Source: Diphasiastrum complanatum
Taxonomy: Eukaryota; Streptophyta; Lycopodiopsida; Lycopodiales; Lycopodiaceae
Assembly (NCBI GenBank): GCA_029204225.1
Contig: CM055095.1
Span: 21,557,252-21,621,251, forward strand
Length of the DNA stretch: 64,000 bases
Direction: 5' to 3'
The notes below the pieces were generated by a model, which searched no databases, was not told the DNA's origin, and worked only from the letters and a program-made list of their open reading frames with translations. This document shows positions 33,321-44,793 of the stretch, piece after piece (position 1 is the stretch's first letter; the number at the start of each line of letters is the position of its first letter). The translations under genes were made by a program, and so were the position numbers.

Positions 33321-33639
33321 TTACTAGTTCATGCTACCCTAATTCGTAGTATCTTGATTTATGTTTCATGCCTACTAGTTCATGCTACTCTGATTTGTAG
33401 GATCTTAATTTATTCATGTACGTGTGTGTGTACATGGTTCCCGTATCATTGTCCGAGCTTTTATAGGTATTGAGTCTAAGCTGCGAGGGCAATACCAACA
33501 TATAAATCAAATTTCCATCTATGAATAACCACAAACCATAACCCTAACAATATTAATGATGACACGAATCGATTGAGGATGCATTCAAGGAGATCTGCTA
33601 GAGAAACGAGAGCACCAGTCATGTACCTGACATCTCATC
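33321..33639. other. Spacer, no gene seen
   Basis: Contains more TTTATGTTTCATG...TACTAGTTCATGCTAC repeats from the neighbouring array and no supported gene. Confidence 0.4.
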
Positions 33640-34515
33640 TTCTGCTCAAGAAGAATTCTGTGGATTCGGGGGTGAACCACAAACTTACAAAGAAGCCATT
33701 GACAGTCCAGACAAGGACAAGTGGATCAAGGCCATGGAAGACAAAATGAGTTCCATGAAGCAAAACGAAGTGTGGACTCTCGAGCCACTACCACTTGACA
33801 GAAAGACTGTCAAGTGTAAGTGGATCTACAAGCATAAGTATGGACCAAACAACAATGTACTAAGATACAAAGGCAGACTAGTTGCAAAAGGTTTTTCACA
33901 GAAGTATGGCATTGACTACATAGAGACCTTTTCTTCTGTTGTGAAGCACACATCTCTACGCATATTATTTGCATACGCAGCTGCCTATGATCTGAAGATC
34001 CACATTATAGACGAGAAGACAGTTTTTCTACATGGCGAACTCAATGAAGTAGTCTACATGGACCAACCACCAGGTTTTACCTGTGAGTCACTTGTTGACT
34101 ATGCCTGCAGAATGTGCAGAAGCATCTCTGGGTGGAAATAGTCTACCAGACAGTGGTATAAGAAAAAGGATCATGCTCTCATATCCTTAGGCTTCCAGCC
34201 TTTAATGGCTGACTACAACGTTTATGTGAAAGTCATAAACGGGGAGATCATCATAGTCGATGTCTATGTAGATGACACACTAATTCTGTCATAGAGCGAC
34301 AATCTGATTGCATAGGTGATGGCAGATATTTTGAGTCACTTTGAAATATCAGACCTAGGAGAAGCAAAATGCTACTTGGGTTTACAGATCGACAGATACC
34401 TTCAAACCGAGAGATTGTATCTGCACCAGTCAAGATACATTTAGAAGATCATTGATGACTTTGACATGACAAATTGCAAGGGAGTAGATACTGACTCAGT
34501 TGGATTTAATTATAA
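33640..34515 (+). pseudogene. Copia reverse transcriptase fragment
   Basis: Typical RVT_2 sequence: WIKAMEDKMSSMKQNEVW, CKWIYKHKYGPNN, RYKGRLVAKGFSQKYGIDY, ETFSSVVK and YMDQPPGF, then after a stop TRQWYKKKD, DVYVDDTLILS (YVDD active site intact) and YLGLQIDRY. At least four in-frame stops. No LTR is adjacent. Confidence 0.85.
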
Positions 34516-34799
34516 TTAGGTATATTTCAATAATCCAATTTTTAACATATCTCAGTACTTGAAACATTTATGTATGAATATATATTTGTTGAATTTAAGT
34601 TTTCTTCATCAATTTTTAAGTGTTTAAAATGTAACTCAAATAAATTTTGCAAATTTTCTTAATTAACAACTATCAACAAATGATTTTGCTTATCAACTTT
34701 ATAAGAAGTGGTGCAAAAGACTCATGGGGTCAGATGGAGTCCATTCTTAGGGCAAAATGGAGCCGTAGTTTTTTTATTTTTATTTTTTAACCCTCGAAA
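34516..34799. other. AT-rich spacer
   Basis: No supported feature between the copia RT fragment and the palindromic cluster. Confidence 0.4.
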
Positions 34800-35045
34800 T
34801 AATCCTCGAAGCAGGGTGCCATTTTGGAAGGGATATACCAAAGGATGTCCCTTGGTATATCCCTCGGAAAAGACATGTCAAACACAGCCTTTTAGAGGGA
34901 TATACCGAGGGACCTCGATATTTCCCTCGGTATCCTTGTGCTATAAACAACGCAGAAATGAGATGAAGAAGCCTCGATTACTGAGGGATATATCAAGGAT
35001 CTCCTTCCGAGGCATACTTCATGGTGTATTCCGAGGTTTTTGATC
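34800..35045. repeat. Cluster of GGATATACC palindromes
   Basis: Hairpin-forming arms: GGGATATACCAA / TTGGTATATCCC at about 34,838-34,872 and GGGATATACCGAGGGA / TCCCTCGGTATCC at about 34,898-34,938, with further variants to 35,035. This looks like a MITE or a decayed terminal region of a transposon. Confidence 0.5.
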
Positions 35046-35084
35046 TTTTTTCAAAAAAGTAATTCTTCATAAAAGCCTTGGTAA

Positions 35085-35545
35085 TAGGGTCAAAAATCCT
35101 CCAGAATGTTGTAGTGAAGCCGACTACAGCTACAAACCAAGTCTGAAACATCTATGTATGTTCAGATGTCTCTACTATGCATAAATCCCTTCGGATTTGA
35201 GGAAGAAACTCGACCCTGTAAGCTGTAAGTACATTTTCATTGGCTACTCAAGGACTCACATACGAAGACCTACAAAATGAGTCAACACAACACATCGCAA
35301 TGTCCAACCTACGGTCCCTTGCGATAGCAAACCGAAGGAAACCGCCATGACAACGATTGTGGTTGGATGCGGTTTTAACTTCATGCTCCTGAGGTCAAGC
35401 TACATTTACAATGACTTCACATTTCCAAGCTCCCAATGCGTACGAAGGAGATCCTTCTTGTACTTCTTCACATCTTCATGATACACCAAAAACCGATTTA
35501 CGGATCAAGTACAAGGGATGTTAATGATCTTTTAATATGTAAACT
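35085..35545 (+). pseudogene. Copia fragment, integrase C-terminus to RT linker
   Basis: Reads KPSLKHL-MFRCLYYA, a stop, then IPSDLRKKLDPVSCKYIFIG and YSRTHIRRPTK, the conserved post-integrase block of copia elements (GC-AY---P---R-KLD---C--IFIGYS). Later codons are disrupted. It follows an RT fragment in reversed order, so it is rearranged. Confidence 0.7.
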
Positions 35546-36226
35546 TAGAATAATAGAATATCATCAAGCAGTTATATAAGCAACTGAACAATTAGAAGGA
35601 AATATTTGATGGGATGATCGATCAATGTATTCATAGAGATCAAACGACCAAAAGCGGTCTTCTAATAGTTGACTCCTCAGAGTTACTGATCAGTTAAGAG
35701 AGGGTAAAGAGTATTTTGAAGGATAAACTCATTAGCCTCTATAAGTAGGGTCACGCACATTGCGCTATTGTTTTGTGTTCTGATATAGTTTTTACTACAA
35801 CACCATTTTATACAGAAGCGCTATTTTTCATATCAGGTATATTTATGTTGAATGTTTGAATGTCTCTCACTCTTTCTCTCTATCATTGGAACCATTAATG
35901 AAGAACTCTATGGCTATCTCAGATGCCTATTCTTTTTGCATTCTCTGTGGTTGTCTACGACACCTACTCTGATATCTAATCAAATCAAAACTGCTCTACA
36001 TGCTTAGTTTCTAAAGTAATCCAAGATCCTTATTCATTAGTTTTCAAAAAGTATCATTGGTTTTCTTTGATTGGGTGTGACGACCTCTATTCTGCTATGG
36101 CCTATTAGACCACCCTTTGTGTGTGTGTTAGTTCGTCATCATCATCCCTAACACAATGGACCACTGAACCAATCTCAATCGATCAATAAATCCCAATGAA
36201 TCATACATCAAATTAAGCAATCAAAG

Positions 36227-36229
<3 letters not shown>
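35546..36229. other. No gene seen
   Basis: AT-rich, with short frames only. Confidence 0.4.

Positions 36230-36292
<63 letters not shown>
36230..36292. repeat. (TC)n microsatellite
   Basis: About 31 uninterrupted TC repeats. Confidence 0.95.
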
Positions 36293-36295
<3 letters not shown>

Positions 36296-36469
36296 ATTTC
36301 AAAATATCCGTGTGCCCTCTCCATGTGAAATTTTTTAAAATTGCTAATTTTTCTAAGCCAATCAAATATTTCATAGTTGTGTAACTCTTCCACATGTGGA
36401 GTCTCATGTAGAAAGATATGCAAGCACAATCCATGTTGCACGTCTGTGGCCACTCTTAAGGAAATGTAA

Positions 36470-36760
36470 TCACATATGGAAGTTCCACACAAATTTTGAA
36501 TTTGTTGGCATTGTCCTCCTATTGGTACTATGTAGATAGTTGTCATGAGGTCTTTGGCCACTTTCATGGATATATATCTATGTGTGGAGTTGTCATACAT
36601 GTATGTTGCACAAATAGATATCCACAATGTATCTATGACTTGTCCCGTGAGACTTTAATTCATATACACTCGCGCATGGAACTTCCACACGTGAATCTTT
36701 CTCACATATAAAGTTCCACACAAATTTTGAATTTGACGGCATTGTCCTCCTGTCGATTCT
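36470..36760. repeat. Direct repeat pair
   Basis: The block AGTTCCACACAAATTTTGAA followed by a GGCATTGTCCTCCT stretch occurs at about 36,480-36,523 and again at 36,712-36,754, about 232 bases apart. No coding function is seen. Confidence 0.6.
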
Positions 36761-37600
36761 TGGCTTGACGACGAAAAAAATTTCATCATGAAAATTCTTT
36801 GCATATACCCATACCAAGTGGTATTATATCCATCAGAGGTTCACCTAGCTTGTGCATGGCCCCGTTTGATACAAGTATGGACAAGTAAATGATCATATGC
36901 ATTTTTGGAGTTACCCTTGAAAGCATACACACAATATTATGATACTTCCCACATAGCATTTGATAAAGCATTGAACATCATGGCAAATTCTAGCAAAAAA
37001 AATTAAATTGGCATGTCCAACCAACCAAGTAATTTATCTTCATGGCTTGTATACCTTTGTTGATTTTTATAAAGTTGTTGAAGTACAACATAGTGATACT
37101 TACTAGACGTTTTTCCTACATGGACATAGAAATTCTTAAGTACTCTCGACATTGTCTAATATAGGGAGACTAAGTGAGTCTTGCTTAGAAGAACCTTGTT
37201 TCAATTCAAGCTTTTCATCCAAAGCATTTGCATTGGCTAGTCAAATCCCTTTATGTAGACTCAAGTGAATGGTATTGCAAGACTTAAAAGCAATGTATCA
37301 ATTGATTGCAAAGGATGCAACCTATTTTCCTTTCAATTACAATAGATTAAGTTTTGAGCAATACATGATACAATTTTGGCTTTGTTTAATTTAAGGTTGA
37401 TACTGATGTCATGATAAAATGTCAAGTCATCATATTGATAAAGAGCAAAAGTACCAAAGAAGTGAAGCAATGCTAGTGAAATCACATAATAGAGAGGCCA
37501 ATAAAATACCATAAGCAATAAGGTCATAATGGAATAACACCAAGCTACCAAGTGGACATACTCGAAGGTTCTCCATCTGCATATCTATATTTTTGATAAA
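36761..37600. other. No gene seen
   Basis: AT-rich, with no supported gene or element. Confidence 0.4.
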
Positions 37601-37601
37601 T

Positions 37602-37747
<146 letters not shown>

Positions 37748-37970
37748 CTATTGTGGAGAAATCGAGTTTTGGAGGTTTTCATTGGTCCATGTTTGCCCTA
37801 CAATGTCTTTGAAGGGCATTTGAAAGGCATTTAAAAATTTGTTAAAAAGCAGTTAAACTGAGAGGAAATTCTTTCTCTAAAACTTCTGAAGGGAAATTTC
37901 TAGAAAGAGAAAATCAAGGTATAAAATTGTGAAGGCAAGAGAGAAATCTCGATGGATGGCAGAGGGGAGA

Positions 37971-38395
37971 TGTGAGAGATTTCAACTAATTTAATCATAT
38001 TTGCTAAAGTTGTTTATTTGGCATTTGAGGCCAATTTCATATTAGACTTAGAGTTTGACTTTTCAAAGTTATATTAGCCTAAAGGCATTTGAATAAACAC
38101 TTCTGTAAAGTGGGGGAATTTATATTACACGAGTTATAGTAGAATTTTCTATTACGGAGGCAAAGCAAAGTTTGAATTTAGGTTTGGACCTACTATAAAA
38201 GGATGTAACTTGTGGGAAGAGATACAATTCTCTCTCTCTTATTTCATTCATGCTTATACATGGTTCTCTTGGGTTCTACTATCCATTGGTGCACTATACT
38301 TGTGATATTTTGCAATTTTGTGTGTAGAATGTTCATTATAAGCTGTTTTTAGATCCACACATGTGAAATATAGTAGCTTAATGTTATTACATGGA
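37971..38395 (+). repeat. Copia 4 5' LTR
   Basis: Matches 41,842-42,317, which has an additional segment of about 45 bases (around 42,015-42,060). Shared blocks include TTGGCATTTGAGGCCAATTT and GGGAAGAGATACAATTCTC. Confidence 0.8.
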
Positions 38396-38779
38396 AAATT
38401 TTAGGCAATTGCATGTAGATTCTGAAATAATCAATTTTTTGTGATTTTGTAAAAACCCTAATATTGATTGGATCTCTAGATTGTGAGGTTACTAAACCTC
38501 ATTTGAGTGTGTTTCAATTTTAGAAAGTGGCAAGAGTCATTAGATTAAGAATAGATCATAGGTTAATCAAGATTTCACTATTCTATGTGTTGATTTGCTT
38601 GGTATAGGTGCTAGAAGAAAATTGAGAAGTTTCATATCTTTGTGATTTTCTTTTGAAAACATTTGTTGTTGTTCAAAGGAGTGCTTTGTGCATTGAAACA
38701 GGTTGAAAGAGAGGATCGAGTCATTGCTACATGGCTATATGAAGTGTGGTCATGTTGGAAGCCAATGGTAGGCTTACCT

Positions 38780-40061
38780 CAAGTAACTATTCACTGTGGA
38801 AAGTGAGGATGGAATCATTCTTGAGATGAATGATGTTTTGAATATTAGTGTAGGTTTGGAGGAGAGGCCAGCAACACAATAAGATCAAATGAGGTATGAC
38901 AAGAGGGCTAAAAGGGCTCTACACATGATAAAGATGAATGCTACTAATTAGCTTCTCAAAGAAGTTGGTAAGGGCACTTCATCAAAGGATGTTTGAGATT
39001 CATGAATCCAAGTCTACTTCTAGAGTGTTGACTCTAAGAAGGCGAATCTTTTCTTGTTTGCAAAAGAATGAAGAAAGTCCAAATACTTTTATTTTGAGAG
39101 TGGAAGCATTGAATGATGAGTTGGCTTGCATTGATGAGAGCATTAAGGAAGGAGAGCTTGTTCAAGTTATTCTTAGTGATTGTTGGATGCTCATGCTAAC
39201 ATTGCTCAAAGTCTTGCTATTCAAAATACTTTGCCAAGTTTGATTGATCTTCGAGGTATCTTGATCAATGAAGAATATAGGCTTCAAGCAAGAGGTGGAT
39301 CTTCATCAGCATCTCAAGTTGGAGGAGGAGGCTATGTTCATCAAGGGCAAAATCAAAAGAAAGTGGTCTAAAGGGCAAGATCAAGGGGAGGCTTTTTCAA
39401 ATGGCAAAAAGAAAGATAGATCAAAGCTCAAGTGCTTCTATTCTGGCATCAAAGGACACTTTGCAAATGAGTGCTACAAGAAGAAGAGAGATCAAGGAGA
39501 CAAGCAAGGTAATCTTACTTTTGATGAGGATGGTTTGGATGTTCAAGATGCAAATGATGATGCTTTTGTGATGTCTTCATGTATGCTTGCTAATGATGGA
39601 GATCTAGATCCATGGTGGATTGATAGTGGAGCAATTCACACATGACTTTTCACTTAGAGTACTTCACTTCTTAGTTGGCATATGGAGATGACAAGAGGGT
39701 GATCTACACGGCCAATGATGGTGAGTGTGCAATCAAAGGGATTGGCACAATTCCTATTTCTCTCTCTACAAATAGGAATGTTCATTTAAAGAATGTTTTG
39801 TTCATACCTTCCATTACCAAGAATTTACTTAGTGTGAGTCAATTGCTTAGTAAAGGTTTCAAAGTTGAGTTTGATGGAGATGCTTGCATGATCAAAAGGA
39901 AGGATGTCTTGATTGCAAAAGGTGAAAGACAAGGGAAGTTGTTCAAACTAGATGCTTGTGTTATTGGTAACCAAGTTGGATTTGTGGCAAGTGAGCAAAT
40001 ACCTACTCAAGAGGTTTGCATAATAGGATGGGGCACCTCAACTTCAAGTCATTGGAAGTAA
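38780..40061 (+). pseudogene. Copia 4 gag and protease region, interrupted
   Basis: Gag pieces RVLTLRRRIFSCLQKNEES and LACIDESIKEGELVQVIL, a zinc-knuckle-like CFYSGIKGHFANEC (second Cys replaced by Ser), the protease motif WWIDSGA and a pre-integrase part ITKNLLSVSQLLSKGF. Stops and frameshifts occur throughout. Confidence 0.8.
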
Positions 40062-40139
40062 TGGCTAAGAAGCAAGTTGCCAAAATCTTTAAGTATCATC
40101 AATCATAGACTACCTTATGCTAGATCTTAGTCTTTTTAA

Positions 40140-41845
40140 GTTGTAGATTCGGATATTCACGAAATTACTCAAATTAGCAATAGTGGAGCTAAGATGTATG
40201 TAACTTTCACTGATGATTTTAGTAGATTTTGTTGCATCTGTCTCCTAAAGAGCAAAGATGAAGTGTATGACGCATTTGTTAAGTCCAAGAATGCAAGAGA
40301 GAACTAATTTTCTACAAGGATCAAGTGCTCACAGAGTGACAATGGTGGAGAGTACATATCTACCAAATTTAAGACTTTTTGTGATGACCATGGGATCAAG
40401 AGAGAGAATACAACATCAAGGACCCACAACAAAATGGAGTGGCTGAAAGGAAGAATAGGAATTTATGTGAAAGTGCTAAAGCCATGAGGTTAAGTTCTAA
40501 ACTTGATAAGCCATTTTGGGATCAAGCTTTGTTGTGTGCTAATTTCTTGTGCAATAGGGGGCCGAGTGCTATTTTAGATGACATGACACCTTCTGAGATG
40601 CTATTCAAGGGGAGGCCGAGGGTCAACTTTCTTAGAACTTTTGGATGCACATGCTATGTCAACATTACTCTTGATGATGGGACCAAGGAGGATTTATTTT
40701 CAAGGAAAGGTATATTTGTTGGATATAGTGAGGTGAGTAAAGCCTACAAGGTTTACATTCCTTCTACTAACAAAGTGATTGTTGGTAGAGATGTCATTTT
40801 TTATGAGGAGAACATTTCAAAAGTATCTTCAAGAATTACTGATGGTGATGTGGATGGATCTAACATTCTTGATATTGATGTAAAGGATCCTACTTTGGAT
40901 GGTGATGATGAGGGACCATCATCAAGTCAAAAGCCAAAGGGTGCAAAGATTTCATCATAGTCAATACCATGTTCTTGAGAATATCCTTTTGCCACCAACC
41001 TTGCCATGTACCCGTGGTAAAGATGGTGAGTATTCGGATAATCATTTCTCTTGCTAATCTTTATGGATGAGATCTATGGCAATTGGACATTACAAATGCA
41101 TTTTTGAGTGGTGATCTTGAGGAGGAAGTGTACATGGAGCAACCTGAGAAGGCTTTGTTATGAGTGAGTATGATCATTCACTCTATTATAGGTTTGCTGG
41201 AAATGATGTTACCATGCTAATCTATGTGGATTATATCATCTTGAGTGGTGAGACAATCAAGATGTGGAGGATGTCAAGAGTGCTCTTAAGAAGGAATTTG
41301 AGGTGCATAATCTTGGTCACTTGCAGTACACTTTAGGAATAGAAGTCATTAGGTCTTCTCAATCTACTTTCTTTTGTCAAGTCAAGTATGCTAATTCCAT
41401 AAGTGCTTATTGTATTTTCATAGGTGATGGAGCTATATCATGGATGTCAAAGAAACAAGCCACTATCTCATTGTCATATAGTGAGGCCGAGTACAAAGCA
41501 CTTACACATTGCACAAAGGAGATGGTATGGATCAAGAGGATGATCAAAGATCTTTACTTGCTGGATTTTCCAGAGAGCCCAATCATCTTTTGTGACAACC
41601 TATAAGCCCAAAAGTTGGCAACCAATCCTATCTTTCATGCTAGGAGCAAGCATATTAAGGTGGCATATCACTATGTGAGGGAGCAAGTCATGATAAAGGA
41701 GGTGGAGCTTCAACATGTTTCTTCAAAGGAATGTGTAGCTGATATCTTCACCAAAGCATTAGAAAAAGACTTGTTTATGAAGCATAGGACATCACTTGGA
41801 GTGTTATCAAAGTCCATGCTAGAACTAGTTGAAGAGGAAGTGTGA
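40140..41845 (+). pseudogene. Copia 4 integrase and RNase H region, RT largely deleted
   Basis: Integrase pieces FTDDFSRFC, NGVAERKNR-like AERKNRNLCES and FLRTFGCTCYVNI at 40,200-40,960. A short RT remnant DITNAFLSGDLEEEVYMEQP lies near 41,090. RNase H follows with ISLSYSEAEYKAL, KHIKVAYHYVREQV and CVADIFTKAL ending at 41,845, directly before the 3' LTR. Confidence 0.8.
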
Positions 41846-42317
41846 GAGATTTCAACTAGTTTAGTCATATTTGCTACATTTGTTTATTTGGCATTTGAGG
41901 CCAATTTCATATTAGACTTAGATTTTGACTTTTCAAAAATATATTAGTATAAAAGCATTCAAATAAACATTTCTAGAAAGTGTGGGAATTCATATTACAC
42001 GAGTTTTAGTAGATTCAACTTTGAGTAGTAGAGATGTTGAATCTAGTCACAATAATAGTAGGGCTTTCTATTATGGAGGAAAACCAAAATTTGAATTTAG
42101 GTTTGGACCTGTTAGAAAAGGATGTAACTCGTGGGAAGAGATACAATTCTCTCTCTCTCTTATCTCATTCATGCTTATACATGGTTCTCTTGGGTTCTAC
42201 TGTCCATTGGTGCAATATATTTGTGATATCTTGCAATTGGTGTGTAGAATGTTCATTAAAAGTTATTATCAGATCCACCTGTGTAAAATACAATAGCTTA
42301 ATGTTATTGCACGGACA
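41842..42317 (+). repeat. Copia 4 3' LTR
   Basis: Starts TGTGAGAGATTTCAAC right at the end of the RNase H frame. Confidence 0.8.
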
Positions 42318-42582
42318 ACAACTTTATTTTATGTCTCAGTTCATGTTTGATTAAGATCTATTAGAGTTTGCATTTGATTTTTAGTGTAGATGCTGATTTT
42401 TCTACATTGACAAAATGGGTGAATTGCTTGTTTTCTAACCAAAGATCATTTTGTAGGTTGGGATCTTAATAGATCTAAAAACTTTCACAAGAGATGGCAA
42501 GAGAGGAATGCGAGAGAGTGAAAAAGTTTCAATTTTTTGGGTTTTTTTGGGTATGGGAGAGAAATATCAATATAGTGAGGTA

Positions 42583-42583
42583 T

Positions 42584-42648
<65 letters not shown>
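42583..42648. repeat. (GA)n microsatellite
   Basis: About 33 GA repeats. Confidence 0.95.
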
Positions 42649-42651
<3 letters not shown>

Positions 42652-44793
42652 CTTAAATCTTGATTTCATTCATGGTGTGATGATCTTGCAATTCTGATAT
42701 TCTTTTAATAATCTTGGTTTGATGTGGTTGCACTCTCAACTTTGAGAATTTGGCAAAAATTAAATCGTAAATTCACTCTCCTCACTATTGAATCCCTTTT
42801 TATAATCGAAACTATTCACCCATGGTTTCATGCTCTCTTTGTTCAACATGAATATACTCTCTTAATAATGTCTTTTTTTGGTTTCAATATCAAATGTGGA
42901 GTTATGCACTACTTGCCAATGACGTCTTAGATGTTGGAAAATTATGATAGTATTTCTTGCCTGGAGGTTTTTGGGCTATCTATACAATCAAGTATTCATA
43001 AATAGTAAGGCTATCAAGGGGGTATCACCCTCATCAATTCTACCACCTCGACTTTAAAGTGGAGACAATTGCAATTTTTTCGAATTAATTTGCCATGATT
43101 TTGCTTTTAATCCACACTAAATACAAATATTATTTGACTCCATTCAATTTTAATCATAGGTTAGGAAGACTGATATTGCATCATACATTCCAATTTACGT
43201 AGTTGAAGACATCATGGTTCTTGGTGAGGCCTATTTTTTTTAGGCATAGTTCTCTTGGGCTAACAATGAAATCCTATCGGCCCATGCATGGTGTGATGAT
43301 GGATTGTGCTAGGGTTGGGCTTGCCCACCAAGGTTCGGTTTGATTCCATGCGCATGAGTGTTTGGACACTAAGGCCAAAGGCCTTCTTAAGGAATGTGCA
43401 AAAACACACAGTAAAATTTATTTTTATATGCAATAAAAATTGGCACCCCAGAGAAAATAGTGCATATTTCATGGAGCTACACATAATTGGTAAGTTCGTC
43501 ACAAACAAAAGATGCACAGTAGCTGAATGTTTAGGCTTCCCGCTTGATTTCTTTGAGTGGCTGGATGGTAGGTTTGAAGTCTGAGAAATTCAAATAAATT
43601 TGGTCCAATTTCAAGTCATGGCGGGAAAAGTGTAGGCACTCCATTATTTCACTCTTCACCATGCCAAAATGAAATAATAAATAGGTCTACTTCCGTCGCC
43701 ATAGCTCTGCGAACGTTGGAACTCACCATCTTCAGGAATCAGTTGAGAGAGAGACAATCCCAGCGGCAGGCTTGTATTTTAAAATTTTGAAAGCCAGACC
43801 TAATTTTGAAAGCCATACCTTCCAGTCAAGATGAAGGGTATCACTATTCACTAACTGTCAACTTGAAAGCCTAGCGAATGTTGGGCCTTTCAATTGAAAT
43901 GTGCAAACGGTTTGAAACCTTTCAGAAGATGTTTACTGACAAGGGTACGGAAGGGTTTTCGCAGCTTTGGCTCTCGGGTGAAGTCTGAGCTATTAATTCA
44001 GTTATCTAACTTTGGAAGGACAGATTCTTCATGTGACAGTTAGCAAATTATTTTGCCTTTTGTTGAAAAGAAAAGAGGCAGTTGAAGGGCATTGCAAGCC
44101 AGCTCAAGGCTGAAGCTGCCATCTACACGACTCAGGAAAACACAAAACATTTATACTCCATGCAAAGCATTGTAGCTTCCTTAGTTTGTAAAGGACAAGA
44201 TCCATGTACTAAGAAGACCGATGTTTGAGATTAATTGTTAGATGCACGTGACTGACGATTTCTAGCATTTACTATGATTTCACCAACTGTGTAGACATTC
44301 TTTGGTAGTCTGGAAGGTGCAGGGACCATGTGATGACAGAAATCTGTTAATAATTAGATTACAAGTATGAATTTACAAATAGCAAGAGAGAATCCTGACC
44401 TCAATTTCCCTCCTTATTTAGTGAAAAGGACCACAGGCCTTTCCCTCTCCGGGAGTATTGGTAGAGTCCATGTGTACATTACATTGCCCATACATGCGTG
44501 ACTGCTACTGCAAGGTTCTGCTGGCTGCCAGAATTTTTGTTACACGATTTCTTGCACCCTTTCTACTTGAGCTACTTCCGCTTACATAAATCAATCGAAA
44601 GAAGCTTCATCTGCATGGAATAATCTCTACTATCTACTCGTCCTCAAGAAGAAATCAGTCTCGGCTTCCATGCAGCTAATGCAATGCTTCATGAGCGTTA
44701 ATAGATTGCACAGTACTGCACATGGATCGATCATTGCAATTATAGCAAATGTTTAGGCTTATCAGCGTCTCTTTGGGGTAATCAGTTCACTTC
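42649..44793. other. BELL downstream region, no other gene seen
   Basis: AT-rich. The part just below 44,794 must hold the BELL 3' UTR. No second gene, tRNA or intact repeat was supported. Confidence 0.45.

Larger units (their letters stand above)
37971..42317 (+). mobile_element. Copia element 4, decayed, internally deleted
   Basis: The left LTR starts TGTGAGAGATTTCAAC at 37,971 and similarity to the right LTR runs to about 38,395. The right LTR is about 41,842-42,317. Between them are gag, protease, integrase and RNase H with most of RT missing and many frame breaks. No clear primer site or target duplication was found, so the LTR ends are approximate. Confidence 0.8.
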
